From contig JAHJDQ010000055.1 of the NCBI GenBank assembly GCA_018812355.1, positions 1 through 19,551 of the forward strand: a stretch of 19,551 nt of DNA, in the 5' to 3' direction. Under the pieces are notes generated by a model. The model did no database searches, was not told the DNA's origin, and saw only the letters and a list, made by a program, of their open reading frames with translations. Position 1 is the first letter of the stretch. Each line of letters opens with the position of its first letter. A program made the translations under genes and the position numbers. Shown piece after piece: positions 5,573 through 13,560 of this stretch. The DNA is from Nanobdellota archaeon. GTDB lineage: Archaea; Nanobdellota; Nanobdellia; Woesearchaeales; GW2011-AR9.

Positions 5573-7474
5573 TTAAATTATTTTAAAAAGAATAAAACCT
5601 TGACTTTGCTGAGCTACTTGAAACTTGTCGGGCATTGAACCAGCTTCATTCATTCTTTGATTGATTAAAGTTGTCGCATTTTCCTCACCAATCTTTTTAC
5701 CATAATTTTTAAAATCTTTCGCACTAAAAATCAAATATTCATATTGATTAATTTTTAACCATTGGTGGACTTCAGTCATGTTTTTATCTAAAATCCCTTC
5801 ATTGAATTCTATAAAATCTTCACACCAAACACAAGCAAACTGATCAAAACCAAACACCCTTTTTGAATCACTATAAGAATAAACTTTGGTATTAACTGGC
5901 AAGTTATCTAACATCCAACTCCAGCTATTTAATTCTTCATAAGAAGTCCACGATTTTCCCGGTGGCCACATCGCCGTGTTCACATCATACTTCTGTTGTG
6001 CCGAAGTGAAAAATACTCCCGCAATCAGGATAGTTAAAATAATTATTGCCGGAACTTTAAACTTTTTACCCAAAGCTAATAAAAACCAGGCTCCTTCAGC
6101 CGCTAACAAAGCCACGGGAATAGTTAACAACATCCACATCCTGAACGCGCCAAAACCAATCGGGAGATTAAAAGTTTCACTGTTAACAAAAAGGAATAAG
6201 AAAATAAACCAAACCACAGTAATAACTAACCAATGATTTTTTTCTTTTGGCATAGATTTGAATCTAAAAATGATGTAAACTAAAGCCACGATAGTTAAAA
6301 TACTAATGAAAATCCCAATCCCAATCGGATTATTAATCATGTTTTGGGATTTTGCTATAAAAAAGTCATTAAATGTATAGGCTCTAGTAGCAGTTCCTCC
6401 TTCTGCACTAAATATTTTTGTAATCGAAGTGATAATTTTAACAATTACACTTATTCCTCCGATTTGATTAAGATCAGTTGTTTTTCCTCCGCCAAGAGCA
6501 AGGCTCCACATGCCTTTCCATTTAAATCCCCACCATAAAAAAGATAATAAGTAACCCCCAACAATAGTAAAAAATTCTGTCTTCATAAATTTTTTCTGTA
6601 AAATACTTTTAGTGATAAAATAAAGAGCAAAGAGAATTCCTAATTTAATCGGCTGGAGCATATGGGTCAAACAGATTCCGCCAATAACCAAGATTCCCGG
6701 AATCATCCATCTTTTATCATATTTGATTCTTTCCAGACAATACATCGCCGGAAAGAATAAAGTAATCACTAAGCTATGGGCCCAAATGAAATGGCTGAGG
6801 TAGCAAGGAATTGCTGCAAAAACAAAAGTGGCAAATAACGCTTTTTTTCTAGAACCAATAAAAATTCTTGCAAAAAAGTAAAAGAAAATTATCCCTAACG
6901 AAATAATTAAAGCGTTAAAGAACTTCATCGTCCAGTTTAGAGAAGGAGAAGTTTGATGTAAAACCCCCATTAAAACTTCATATCCGGGAGGATAAGGATC
7001 TAAATAATAAAAGAATCTATCTGCAAAATAATCGGGAGTTTCGGCAGTTTTTTCGATAGAAACAAATTTGATGCCTTTAGCATGATCCCAAGGATCATCG
7101 TTTTCTAAATAAGGATAAGCAAAAGCTCCTTTATGGTACATGAAAAAGGTAGCTAGAAAGAGAAATAGAACAACTAAGATTATTATTGTAGATTTAGTAA
7201 GTTTAAGTTGAGGTAATTTTGTTTGTTTATTTCTGATTGAAATTATTAAAGAATAAAAGGGTATAATTAATGAAACTACTAAGTATATTTTCCAGTCAAG
7301 AGGGATATGGAAAAGATTCATTATTGTTGTTAAAACAACAAAAATTCCCAGTCCGATCCCAATCCGCATCAGGTTTCTTTCTAAAAAATTATCAGAGTTT
7401 TTTAAGAACTTCGTGGCAGTAAAACCTAATCCCCAGGTATACAAAAAAAATAGAACTATTGTGATGATGCTCAT
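5573..7474 (-). CDS. GT-C fold membrane glycosyltransferase, 633 residues
   Basis: An N-terminal multi-pass membrane region (to about residue 480) is followed by a soluble C-terminal domain of about 150 residues. In the large external loop after the third or fourth membrane segment is E124-N-D126-D127-P-W-D130, resembling the acidic catalytic loop of GT-C enzymes that use polyprenyl-phosphate sugars, and a DPYPPGYE stretch lies at about 164-171. The overall layout recalls STT3/AglB, but I see no WWDYG-type motif in the C-terminal domain, so an oligosaccharyltransferase call is not supported. Inferred role: it adds a sugar or glycan on the outer face to a lipid carrier or protein, in the same transcript as the flippase downstream. 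The ATG at 7474 sits 27-28 bases from a TATA box. Confidence 0.75.
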   Translation of the reverse strand: MSIITIVLFFLYTWGLGFTATKFLKNSDNFLERNLMRIGIGLGIFVVLTTIMNLFHIPLDWKIYLVVSLIIPFYSLIISIRNKQTKLPQLKLTKSTIIILVVLFLFLATFFMYHKGAFAYPYLENDDPWDHAKGIKFVSIEKTAETPDYFADRFFYYLDPYPPGYEVLMGVLHQTSPSLNWTMKFFNALIISLGIIFFYFFARIFIGSRKKALFATFVFAAIPCYLSHFIWAHSLVITLFFPAMYCLERIKYDKRWMIPGILVIGGICLTHMLQPIKLGILFALYFITKSILQKKFMKTEFFTIVGGYLLSFLWWGFKWKGMWSLALGGGKTTDLNQIGGISVIVKIITSITKIFSAEGGTATRAYTFNDFFIAKSQNMINNPIGIGIFISILTIVALVYIIFRFKSMPKEKNHWLVITVVWFIFLFLFVNSETFNLPIGFGAFRMWMLLTIPVALLAAEGAWFLLALGKKFKVPAIIILTILIAGVFFTSAQQKYDVNTAMWPPGKSWTSYEELNSWSWMLDNLPVNTKVYSYSDSKRVFGFDQFACVWCEDFIEFNEGILDKNMTEVHQWLKINQYEYLIFSAKDFKNYGKKIGEENATTLINQRMNEAGSMPDKFQVAQQSQGFILFKII

Positions 7475-7497
7475 GAGAGTAACCCATTGGTTAGTAA

Positions 7498-7505
7498 TAT
7501 TTAAA
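7498..7505 (-). promoter_or_regulatory. TATA box of the GT-C/flippase operon
   Basis: Minus-strand TTTAAATA, centre 27-28 bases from the ATG at 7474. The gap to the next promoter (7597) holds no further gene. Confidence 0.6.
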
Positions 7506-7596
7506 GGTTATTAAAGATGACTTCCTTCTGTAACTAAAGTCTAAAGAGTGTCCTTGCCTACAAAAATAATAATTTACTAAATTCAAAATTCATTAA

Positions 7597-7604
7597 ATTT
7601 AAAA
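7597..7604 (+). promoter_or_regulatory. TATA box of the radical SAM gene
   Basis: ATTTAAAA with its centre about 28 bases before the ATG at 7629. Confidence 0.5.
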
Positions 7605-7628
7605 GTAAACCCTAGTTTCATCTTAAAA

Positions 7629-9098
7629 ATGGCCGATGTTGTCTTAGTTAATCCGATGGGGTGGAAGATGATTAATGATCAGTTCCCACCTTTTGCTTTG
7701 ATGTACACCGCCATTCTCGCTGAAAAAGAATTCTCCATAAAAATAATTGATCAAAGAGTTGATAAAAATTGGAAACAAGATTTTCTTAGGGAATTGAAAA
7801 AAGACCCTTTATGTGTTGGAGTTACTTGTATCACTGGCAAACAGATTATCAATGCCCTAGAAATATCTAAACTAGCTAAAGAAAATTCAAATGCTTTAGT
7901 TGTTTGGGGAGGAATTCATGCCACCCAAATGACTCAGCAAACTCTCCAAAATGAATATATTGACGCGGTTATCCAAAGAGAAGGAGAAGTTACTTTCTAC
8001 GAATTTATGAAAGCTCTGGCCAAAAATAAATCTTTTGAAGGAATTAAAGGATTGTGGTATAAGGAAAATGGAAGAATCAAAAATAATCCTCCGCGAGAAT
8101 TTGTGGACTTAAATGAATTACCAGAATTTCCTTATCATCTCATTGACATTCGGAAATATATCTCAAAAGTTTCTATTAATAAAGAAAGAAGGCGCTCCCT
8201 GAACATAATTACTTCAAGAGGATGTCCACACCAGTGTACTTTTTGTCATAATAGTAACGAATTTAATCGTTGTCATTGGCGTTCTTATAATTCTGAAAAT
8301 GTTCTCAAGCACATTGACAATGTTGTCCAAAAATATGGTATTCAAGATTTAATGATTATTGATGATAATTATTTTGTTAATCCAAAAAGAAGTGCAGAAA
8401 TAGCCAAAGGATTGATTGATAGAAATTATGATTTGAGTTGGAATACAATAGGTGCATCCGTTCAAATGCTTAGATTAATGGATCTTGAATATTTAAAAAC
8501 ACTTAAACAAAGTGGATTAAAGAGAGTGTTAGTAGGTGCAGAATCAGGTTCGCCAAGAATTCTTAATGAAGTCATCAAGAAAGGGGCCACAGTAGAGCAA
8601 TTATTAGAAGTAAACAAAAAACTTCATCAAGCAAATATTGCTGTTACTTACAGTTTTGTTTCTGGGTTCCCTACAGAAACTAAGCAAGACTTAAAGATGA
8701 CAGTCAATCTACTTTTTAAACTTAAAAAAGATAATCCTCTTACTCAATATGGAGTAGTTAAACCCCTTATTGTTTATCCGGGCACTGAACTTTTTAGATT
8801 AGCAGTTGAAAATGGTTTCCAAGTCCCAAAAACCCTTTCTGAGTGGAGTAAAATTTCGTGGGATGATGGAGCTAATGTCATTTTACCTTGGTTAACTCAA
8901 AAAAGAAGAAAAATGCTCAATGATCTTTATTATAGTTCTCTTCTGATGAACCCTAATTACATCTATATTAATTCAAAACTATTTACCGCTTTCTCTACAA
9001 TAGTTCTTCCTTTGATGAAATATCGTACTAAGCACCTTAATTACGATTTTCCAGTGTTTATCCGTTCTTTACATCGGTTCCAACAAATGTTTTTATAA
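7629..9098 (+). CDS. Cobalamin-binding-type radical SAM enzyme
   Basis: Residues 1-140 form a B12-binding-type Rossmann domain (VVLVNP, then IIDQRVDKNW near 39-48). It lacks the DxHxxG cobalamin-ligand motif, as do other class members such as BchE/HpnJ-type enzymes. The radical SAM core has C199-x3-C203-x2-C206 (CPHQCTFC) for the 4Fe-4S cluster, followed by DDNYFVNP and VGAESGSPRIL, the expected beta-strand motifs. The length of 489 is usual. Known: such enzymes do radical methylations, cyclisations or C-C bond formation, often on lipids or secondary metabolites. Inferred: it modifies a glycan, lipid carrier or archaeal lipid in this locus. The reaction cannot be told from sequence. It is followed 10 bases later by a GT-C gene, so the two probably share a transcript. 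Confidence 0.88.
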   Translation: MADVVLVNPMGWKMINDQFPPFALMYTAILAEKEFSIKIIDQRVDKNWKQDFLRELKKDPLCVGVTCITGKQIINALEISKLAKENSNALVVWGGIHATQMTQQTLQNEYIDAVIQREGEVTFYEFMKALAKNKSFEGIKGLWYKENGRIKNNPPREFVDLNELPEFPYHLIDIRKYISKVSINKERRRSLNIITSRGCPHQCTFCHNSNEFNRCHWRSYNSENVLKHIDNVVQKYGIQDLMIIDDNYFVNPKRSAEIAKGLIDRNYDLSWNTIGASVQMLRLMDLEYLKTLKQSGLKRVLVGAESGSPRILNEVIKKGATVEQLLEVNKKLHQANIAVTYSFVSGFPTETKQDLKMTVNLLFKLKKDNPLTQYGVVKPLIVYPGTELFRLAVENGFQVPKTLSEWSKISWDDGANVILPWLTQKRRKMLNDLYYSSLLMNPNYIYINSKLFTAFSTIVLPLMKYRTKHLNYDFPVFIRSLHRFQQMFL

Positions 9099-9108
9099 AG
9101 GTATTTAA

Positions 9109-10668
9109 ATGAAACAATTTTTTAATAAAGAAAAAAATGTTAAAATATTTATTTTTCTAATTGCAATTATATATTTTTTATCTTTAACAAGTAATCTATA
9201 TTTGTATGAAGACAATGCTAATTATATTATCCTAGCTAAATCTTTGTCAACCGGTCAAGGTTACACCAGAATCCACCATCTTGACAACGTTCCCCATTTA
9301 AAATTCCCTCCAGTCTTACCCCTTCTTCTTACTCCCTTTTATCTTTTATTTGGAATGAATTTTTTAGCTTTGAAAATCGTGCCTTTAATTACGGGTATCT
9401 TTTCATTTTATTTGATCTATCTTCTTTTTAAAAGAGAGAGCACCCCAAAAATAGCCTTTATAACGATGATGTTGACAGCTTTTAACCCATTTATTTTTAT
9501 TTTTTCTCATAGTATTATGACTGAAATACCTTATCTATTCTTTTCATTATTAGTATTATTAACCTTCACTAAATACAAAAAAGAAAAGAAAAAATTTGGG
9601 TTTTATTTTTTCCTTTTAACTTCTTTATTAGTTATTTCTATTTTTACTAGGCCAATGGGGATCTCTTTGCTTGTAGCAATAGGATTTTATTATTTTATTG
9701 ACAGTTGCTATTCTAAAAAATTTATATGTAATATCAAAAAAATTATTTATTTAATGATCATTCCTTTTATTTTTATTATTTCATGGGTCTTTCGTGGTCT
9801 TGTCCTGGCCAAAGATTATGTTGTGGATCAACACCTTGGCATTGGAGCCTATAAATCTACTTTCTTCCTAAAAGACTTTCTTGATCCCGCCTTAGGGTCG
9901 ATGAATCTTGGAGAATTTATTACTAGATTTTTTGTTAATGTTTATCAATATTCGGGAGCAATCCTGCTCAACGATTTTCAGAAAATCGGCCTTCATTCAT
10001 TTTCTTTCTTTATACCACTCGTAATCTTATTAGGAACAATATTCTGGATTTTTGTAACAATTGGTTTTATTAAGAAATTTAATAAAAAATCTTTGCTGCC
10101 ATTTTATATTTTAACTTATCTGTTTGTAATCCTTATTGATGCCTGGGTAACAATTAGATATCTCATTCCCATAATTCCATTCTTAATCTATTATTTTGTT
10201 TGTGGTTTACAAATATCTATTAAAAAAATATTTCCTAAACCCTTATCAAAAAAAATGTTTCTTAGTATTATAATGTTGATTACTATATTAAGCGCCCTCG
10301 GATGTGTGACAGAAATAGTTCGACAGCAGAGAGAACCTTACTATCAAAATGAATGGTATGATTTCTACCAGATGTCAGTATGGATTGAAGACAATATTCA
10401 AGAGGGAGTTTTTACTTCAAAAAAATGTGCTACTTTTTATGTCTGGACCAATAAAAAATGTTCTTACCATCCTTTAACAGCAGATCAATCGATAATGCTT
10501 AACTTCTTGAAAATTGATCGTATAGATTACATTATTGTTGATAATTTTTCATATAACACAGCTCAGAGATATCTCCAACCCATGATTGAAAAAAATAAAG
10601 AACATTTTCAATTAATCCATCAAATTGGTCAAACCAAACTTTACAAAGTGAAAAACAAAGGCAGTTAA
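9109..10668 (+). CDS. ArnT/PMT-like GT-C membrane glycosyltransferase
   Basis: A 519-residue polytopic protein. After the first membrane segment comes the acidic E34-D35-N-A-N-Y, then LAKSLSTGQGY and K65-F-P-P-V-L-P-L-L, the pattern of PMT_2/GT39-like enzymes (ArnT, archaeal and bacterial lipid-phosphate-sugar-dependent transferases). About ten more hydrophobic segments run to residue 410, then a soluble tail of about 110 residues. Known: these enzymes use polyprenyl-phosphate-linked sugars on the extracytoplasmic face. The GT2 genes in this window could make those donors. The start has AAAGG about 7 bases upstream and lies 10 bases after the radical SAM stop, so an SD-led internal operon gene is likely. 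It converges with the methyltransferase at 10694. Confidence 0.85.
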   Translation: MKQFFNKEKNVKIFIFLIAIIYFLSLTSNLYLYEDNANYIILAKSLSTGQGYTRIHHLDNVPHLKFPPVLPLLLTPFYLLFGMNFLALKIVPLITGIFSFYLIYLLFKRESTPKIAFITMMLTAFNPFIFIFSHSIMTEIPYLFFSLLVLLTFTKYKKEKKKFGFYFFLLTSLLVISIFTRPMGISLLVAIGFYYFIDSCYSKKFICNIKKIIYLMIIPFIFIISWVFRGLVLAKDYVVDQHLGIGAYKSTFFLKDFLDPALGSMNLGEFITRFFVNVYQYSGAILLNDFQKIGLHSFSFFIPLVILLGTIFWIFVTIGFIKKFNKKSLLPFYILTYLFVILIDAWVTIRYLIPIIPFLIYYFVCGLQISIKKIFPKPLSKKMFLSIIMLITILSALGCVTEIVRQQREPYYQNEWYDFYQMSVWIEDNIQEGVFTSKKCATFYVWTNKKCSYHPLTADQSIMLNFLKIDRIDYIIVDNFSYNTAQRYLQPMIEKNKEHFQLIHQIGQTKLYKVKNKGS

Positions 10669-10693
10669 AAATTTAAACAGTCAAAATTGTGGT

Positions 10694-11386
10694 TCAAGAT
10701 ATTTTTTTAGCTAAAATAACAAATTGAAAGCCAAATAATGTTCTCCACAACTTTGCAAAAAAATAATTTATTTGATGAAGAAAATTTAAGGGTTTTCCCT
10801 TTGCTGTTGAAGGAAAGACCAAAGGTAAAGGAATAGGTGTCGTTTCAATTCTCTTAATTTTAAGCCCTGCTTTTTTTACAAATTTCTGGAATGTTTTTAA
10901 AGTATAAAAACGGAGATGAGTCTTATCCAATATCCCTTTGTCTGCATAGTCAAATTTGCCCAGCAACAAACTTAACCTAACATAGATGTTGGCAATATTA
11001 GGTACGGAAATAATTACTTCTCCATCTCTCTTAAGAGCGGGAAGAAAACTATTTAAAACTTGAGCAGGGTTTTTTAGATGTTCAATTATATCACCAAAGA
11101 CAATTAGGTCAAATGATTCTTGTTCTAATTTTGGAATTTGTAAATCTAAATTACAAACAAAAACTTGCTGGCAATAATCTTGAGCCACCTGAGCAGCTTT
11201 TTTGTCGATTTCTATCCCAATTACTTCATGTCCAAGATTCTGAAATCCTCTGGCAAGATATCCATGGGCACACCCAACATCCAATATCTTAAGATTGTTT
11301 TTTTTAACTGAACTTACTAATTTCAATATATTCGAGTGACTGCTGTAAGGATCGGTTTTATGAGAATATCTCATTGGTTGATTCAT
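10694..11386 (-). CDS. Class I SAM-dependent methyltransferase
   Basis: A 230-residue protein with motif I D36-V-G38-C-A-H-G42, acidic EID at the end of strand 2 (VIGIEIDKKA), and DLIVFGDIIEHL, the Methyltransf_23 (UbiG/COQ3-like) pattern. After DIIEHL it continues with SVPNIANIYVRLSLLLGKFD, LDKTHLRFYT and a basic, hydrophobic C-terminus (FFAKLWRTLFGFQFVILAKK). This layout is common in methyltransferases of polysaccharide and glycolipid clusters. It is the last gene of a minus-strand run with the GT2 transferase at 11436 (49-base gap). Likely substrate: a sugar or lipid-linked glycan; not determinable here. The start could be Met1 at 11386 or Met5 at 11374. Confidence 0.87.
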   Translation of the reverse strand: MNQPMRYSHKTDPYSSHSNILKLVSSVKKNNLKILDVGCAHGYLARGFQNLGHEVIGIEIDKKAAQVAQDYCQQVFVCNLDLQIPKLEQESFDLIVFGDIIEHLKNPAQVLNSFLPALKRDGEVIISVPNIANIYVRLSLLLGKFDYADKGILDKTHLRFYTLKTFQKFVKKAGLKIKRIETTPIPLPLVFPSTAKGKPLNFLHQINYFFAKLWRTLFGFQFVILAKKIS

Positions 11387-11435
11387 TTTGGTTGATTAAT
11401 TATTGGTAACTTGTTTATTTTAATAAACACTAACA

Positions 11436-12209
11436 TTAAAAATCATATTTTCCCATCTTCTCTTTTATCATTATCTTAAGAACATCTAAGCCATATTTAA
11501 TTGGTTTAAGATGAGATTTCTCTTTAGCATATCGAGTAGGAATTGGAACTTCAGTTATCCTAAGTCTCTTTTTACCAGACATCATCACCATTTCACCATC
11601 AAAATGGAAAGTATTGCTTAATTTGTTAAAGGGAATCTTCAGGAGAGCTTTTTTTGAATACAACATATAACCAGTATGAAATTCTGAGATATTCATATTA
11701 TAAAAAATATTTTCAAGTAAAGTAAGAAACCTATTGCCTAAATATTTATACAAAGGCATTCCCCCCTTAAGTGCACCTCTCCCCAATATTCTTGAACCTA
11801 AGACTACATCTGAATTACTATTGTTAAAAAAAGGCCAAATCATTTTCGGCAGTAATTCTGGTGCGTACTGCCCATCAGAATGCAACAAAACAAATACTTC
11901 TCCATTTTTATCCAAAGCAATATTAAATCCTGTTTTTTGTGCTGCTCCATACCCCCTATTCATTTCATGGTTAACTAATTCAATATGATTATATTCCTTC
12001 ATTAATCTTTTAATTTCATCCTCTGTTCTGTCAATAGATCCATCATTTACAATGATTATTTTGTGCAAAGAGGGTATCATCTTTTTTGGTATTCTAGAAA
12101 TAGTATCCTTCAATGTTTTTTCGGCATTATAGGCCGGCATAACTACAATAATCTTTTTTTGTTTAATAACAGAATAAACTGGGTGTTCATCTAAACATTT
12201 AAATTTCAT
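11436..12209 (-). CDS. GT2 glycosyltransferase, dolichol-phosphate-mannose-synthase-like
   Basis: 257 residues with no C-terminal membrane segment. The GT-A fold shows MPAYNAEKTL (24-33), VNDGSIDRT (54-62, D56 of the first acidic site), and H110-S-D112-G113-Q-Y, the archaeal HxDGQ variant of the DxD metal site. SRILGRG and FHTGYMLYSKKAL follow, and the acceptor helix EVPIPTRY lies near 220. Known: the family transfers mannose, glucose or similar sugars from NDP-sugar to polyprenyl phosphate at the inner face. Inferred: it supplies a lipid-phosphate sugar to one of the GT-C enzymes. GAGG lies just upstream of the ATG, and CTTAAAATAA is about 26 bases upstream, so either SD-led or leaderless translation is possible. 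Confidence 0.88.
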   Translation of the reverse strand: MKFKCLDEHPVYSVIKQKKIIVVMPAYNAEKTLKDTISRIPKKMIPSLHKIIIVNDGSIDRTEDEIKRLMKEYNHIELVNHEMNRGYGAAQKTGFNIALDKNGEVFVLLHSDGQYAPELLPKMIWPFFNNSNSDVVLGSRILGRGALKGGMPLYKYLGNRFLTLLENIFYNMNISEFHTGYMLYSKKALLKIPFNKLSNTFHFDGEMVMMSGKKRLRITEVPIPTRYAKEKSHLKPIKYGLDVLKIMIKEKMGKYDF

Positions 12210-12255
12210 CTAATCCTCACTTCCTGATCTTATTTTAAGTTATAATAATTCAGTC

Positions 12256-13260
12256 TTAAAACAATTTATCCTTCCATGTTTTCGGTGTCTTCTCATTAAT
12301 AATCTCTAAATCTATGTGATACCGAAATGGTTTGGCCCCTCTTTCTTTTATCTGATCAATCATTTCTTGTAAACCTTGTTTAAGTGTGTAGTTGGTTTGA
12401 TAGCCTAACATCTTTCTGGCTTTATCAGCGGAACAGGTAGCAAGTTTAACTTCTTGTGGTCTCCCAGGCATATAAATGGGATTCAAATCGAAATTTAAAA
12501 GTTCAGCAATAGTTTTAGCTAATTGGTTGATAGTAATAACTTCTTCATCGGGACCTATGTTAATCACTTCTCCAACAACATTATCCTGAAAGGCCATTTT
12601 TTCTAGACACTGAAGGCAATCATGGACGAAAGAAAAACATCTTTTTTGTTCCCCGTCACCATAAATCATTGGTTGTTTACCTTGGAGCATACGATTAATG
12701 AAGATGGAAGCAACATTACGATAAGGATCATCATATTTCTGACGAGGACCAATAATATTATGAGGAACAGCAATCACGTACTCCATGCCATGGGTTTGAC
12801 AAATATTTTTAATTAACATTTCCGAAGCAAATTTACCTATCCCATAAGGGTCTTGGGGCCTCGGTTCCATGTCTTCAGTGAAAGGAACCTGGTTTTCACC
12901 ATAACGAGCCATCGAAGAAGTGAAAACTATTCTCTTAACTTTATTATGAACGGCGGAACTTAAGATAGAAGCAGTGATTTGGTAAATATTTTTATTAACG
13001 TAATAAGGAGAAAAAACACTAAGACCTTCATAAGCGGTAGCAGCACAATGATAAACAATATCAACGTCTTTCATTATTTTTTTCATGGAATTAAGAAAAT
13101 TACAATCATAGGTATAAAACTCCACTTCTTTCGGAACATTGTCCATATAACCACCAATCAAGTTATCCGTACCAACAACTTGATGTCCTTGTTGAAGAAA
13201 TCGATCAGCCAAGTGGCTCCCTAAGAAACCAGCAACACCAGTAATAAATATTTTTGCCAT
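12256..13260 (-). CDS. NAD-dependent sugar epimerase/dehydratase (extended SDR)
   Basis: 334 residues, the size of GalE/RmlB-like enzymes. The cofactor motif G8-x2-G11-x2-G14 is followed by acidic D32 at the end of strand 2 (NAD preference). The catalytic set is S115/S116 and Y139-x3-K143 (YGIGK). HNIIGPRQKYDDPYRN and the C-terminal GRPQEVKLATCSADKAR stretch are typical of UDP-glucose 4-epimerase-like proteins that act on nucleotide sugars. It probably epimerises a UDP- or GDP-sugar for the GT2 transferase encoded 46 bases downstream. A dehydratase role is possible. The ATG at 13260 lies 26-27 bases from a symmetric TATA box, so its message is likely leaderless. Confidence 0.9.
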   Translation of the reverse strand: MAKIFITGVAGFLGSHLADRFLQQGHQVVGTDNLIGGYMDNVPKEVEFYTYDCNFLNSMKKIMKDVDIVYHCAATAYEGLSVFSPYYVNKNIYQITASILSSAVHNKVKRIVFTSSMARYGENQVPFTEDMEPRPQDPYGIGKFASEMLIKNICQTHGMEYVIAVPHNIIGPRQKYDDPYRNVASIFINRMLQGKQPMIYGDGEQKRCFSFVHDCLQCLEKMAFQDNVVGEVINIGPDEEVITINQLAKTIAELLNFDLNPIYMPGRPQEVKLATCSADKARKMLGYQTNYTLKQGLQEMIDQIKERGAKPFRYHIDLEIINEKTPKTWKDKLF

Positions 13261-13281
13261 TTTCCTTTAAAAAAGATGAGC

Positions 13282-13291
13282 TATTTAAATA
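13282..13291. promoter_or_regulatory. Symmetric TATA box between the epimerase and the hairpin array
   Basis: TATTTAAATA is its own reverse complement. Leftward, its centre is 26-27 bases from the epimerase ATG at 13260. Rightward, the same box would place a transcription start at about 13313, roughly 10 bases before the first hairpin of the array at 13324. Leftward use is well supported; rightward use is inference. Confidence 0.55.
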
Positions 13292-13323
13292 TTTTATTAA
13301 TCAATCATTGTTTTATTTTTGTA

Positions 13324-13504
13324 ATATACTCGTTCATAATTAAAATTACTAATTATTGATGAACGAGTATGTATAAAACGGATTAATAAGTTCGTAATTT
13401 CTAATCCGTTTTAGTATATACTGAATAAGAATTAGTTTTCCGAACTAATTATTGTTAGTATATGTAGAACGTAAGAATCAATTGGTAATTTCTCTTACAT
13501 TTTA
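13324..13504 (+). ncRNA. Tandem array of four hairpins, two copies of a ~92-base unit
   Basis: Four inverted repeats lie end to end. H1 is 13324-13372 (14 bp, arm ATACTCGTTCAT). H2 is 13374-13413 (12 bp, arm TAAAACGGATTA). H3 is 13415-13464 (about 21 bp with small interruptions, core AATTAGTT/AACTAATT). H4 is 13465-13504 (11 bp plus one mismatch, core GTAAGA/TCTTAC). H1-H2 and H3-H4 are degenerate copies: H1 and H3 share ACTAATTATTG, and H2 and H4 align without gaps at a 91-base offset (29 of 40 identical). Three H2/H4 stem pairs change on both sides and keep pairing. Four G-U wobbles read as such on the plus strand, against one on the minus strand. This fills a 300-base gap without a gene. 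It lies upstream of both flanking promoters, so the hairpins are not terminators of known genes. Most likely an unannotated RNA; a cruciform regulatory site is the alternative. Confidence 0.6.
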
Positions 13505-13527
13505 GTATAGAATGTTAATACAGAACC

Positions 13528-13535
13528 TATTTAAA
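13528..13535 (+). promoter_or_regulatory. TATA box of the GT2/UPF0104 operon
   Basis: TATTTAAA with its centre about 29 bases before the ATG at 13561. The box sits in a 16-base inverted repeat, AACCT/AGGTT arms at 13524-13528 and 13535-13539, which could be an operator. Confidence 0.55.
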
Positions 13536-13560
13536 GGTTTATTGTAATTTTAATGGAATT

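Noticed and set aside
7506..7596. Small RNA in the divergent gap
   Set aside because: Only a 5-bp GACTT/AAGTC repeat is visible and there is no GC rise; not enough to call.
11734..11988. Plus-strand open frame inside the GT2 gene
   Set aside because: Antisense shadow of a conserved GT-A domain. The same applies to frames at 5976-6236, 6344-6538, 12622-12816, 12979-13224, 14259-14444, 14881-15090, 17190-17399, 17514-17702, 17905-18210 and 18149-18367.
13324..13504. CRISPR array
   Set aside because: The repeated elements are hairpins with different arms and a 91-92 base period, without a constant direct repeat and unique spacers, and no cas gene is near.
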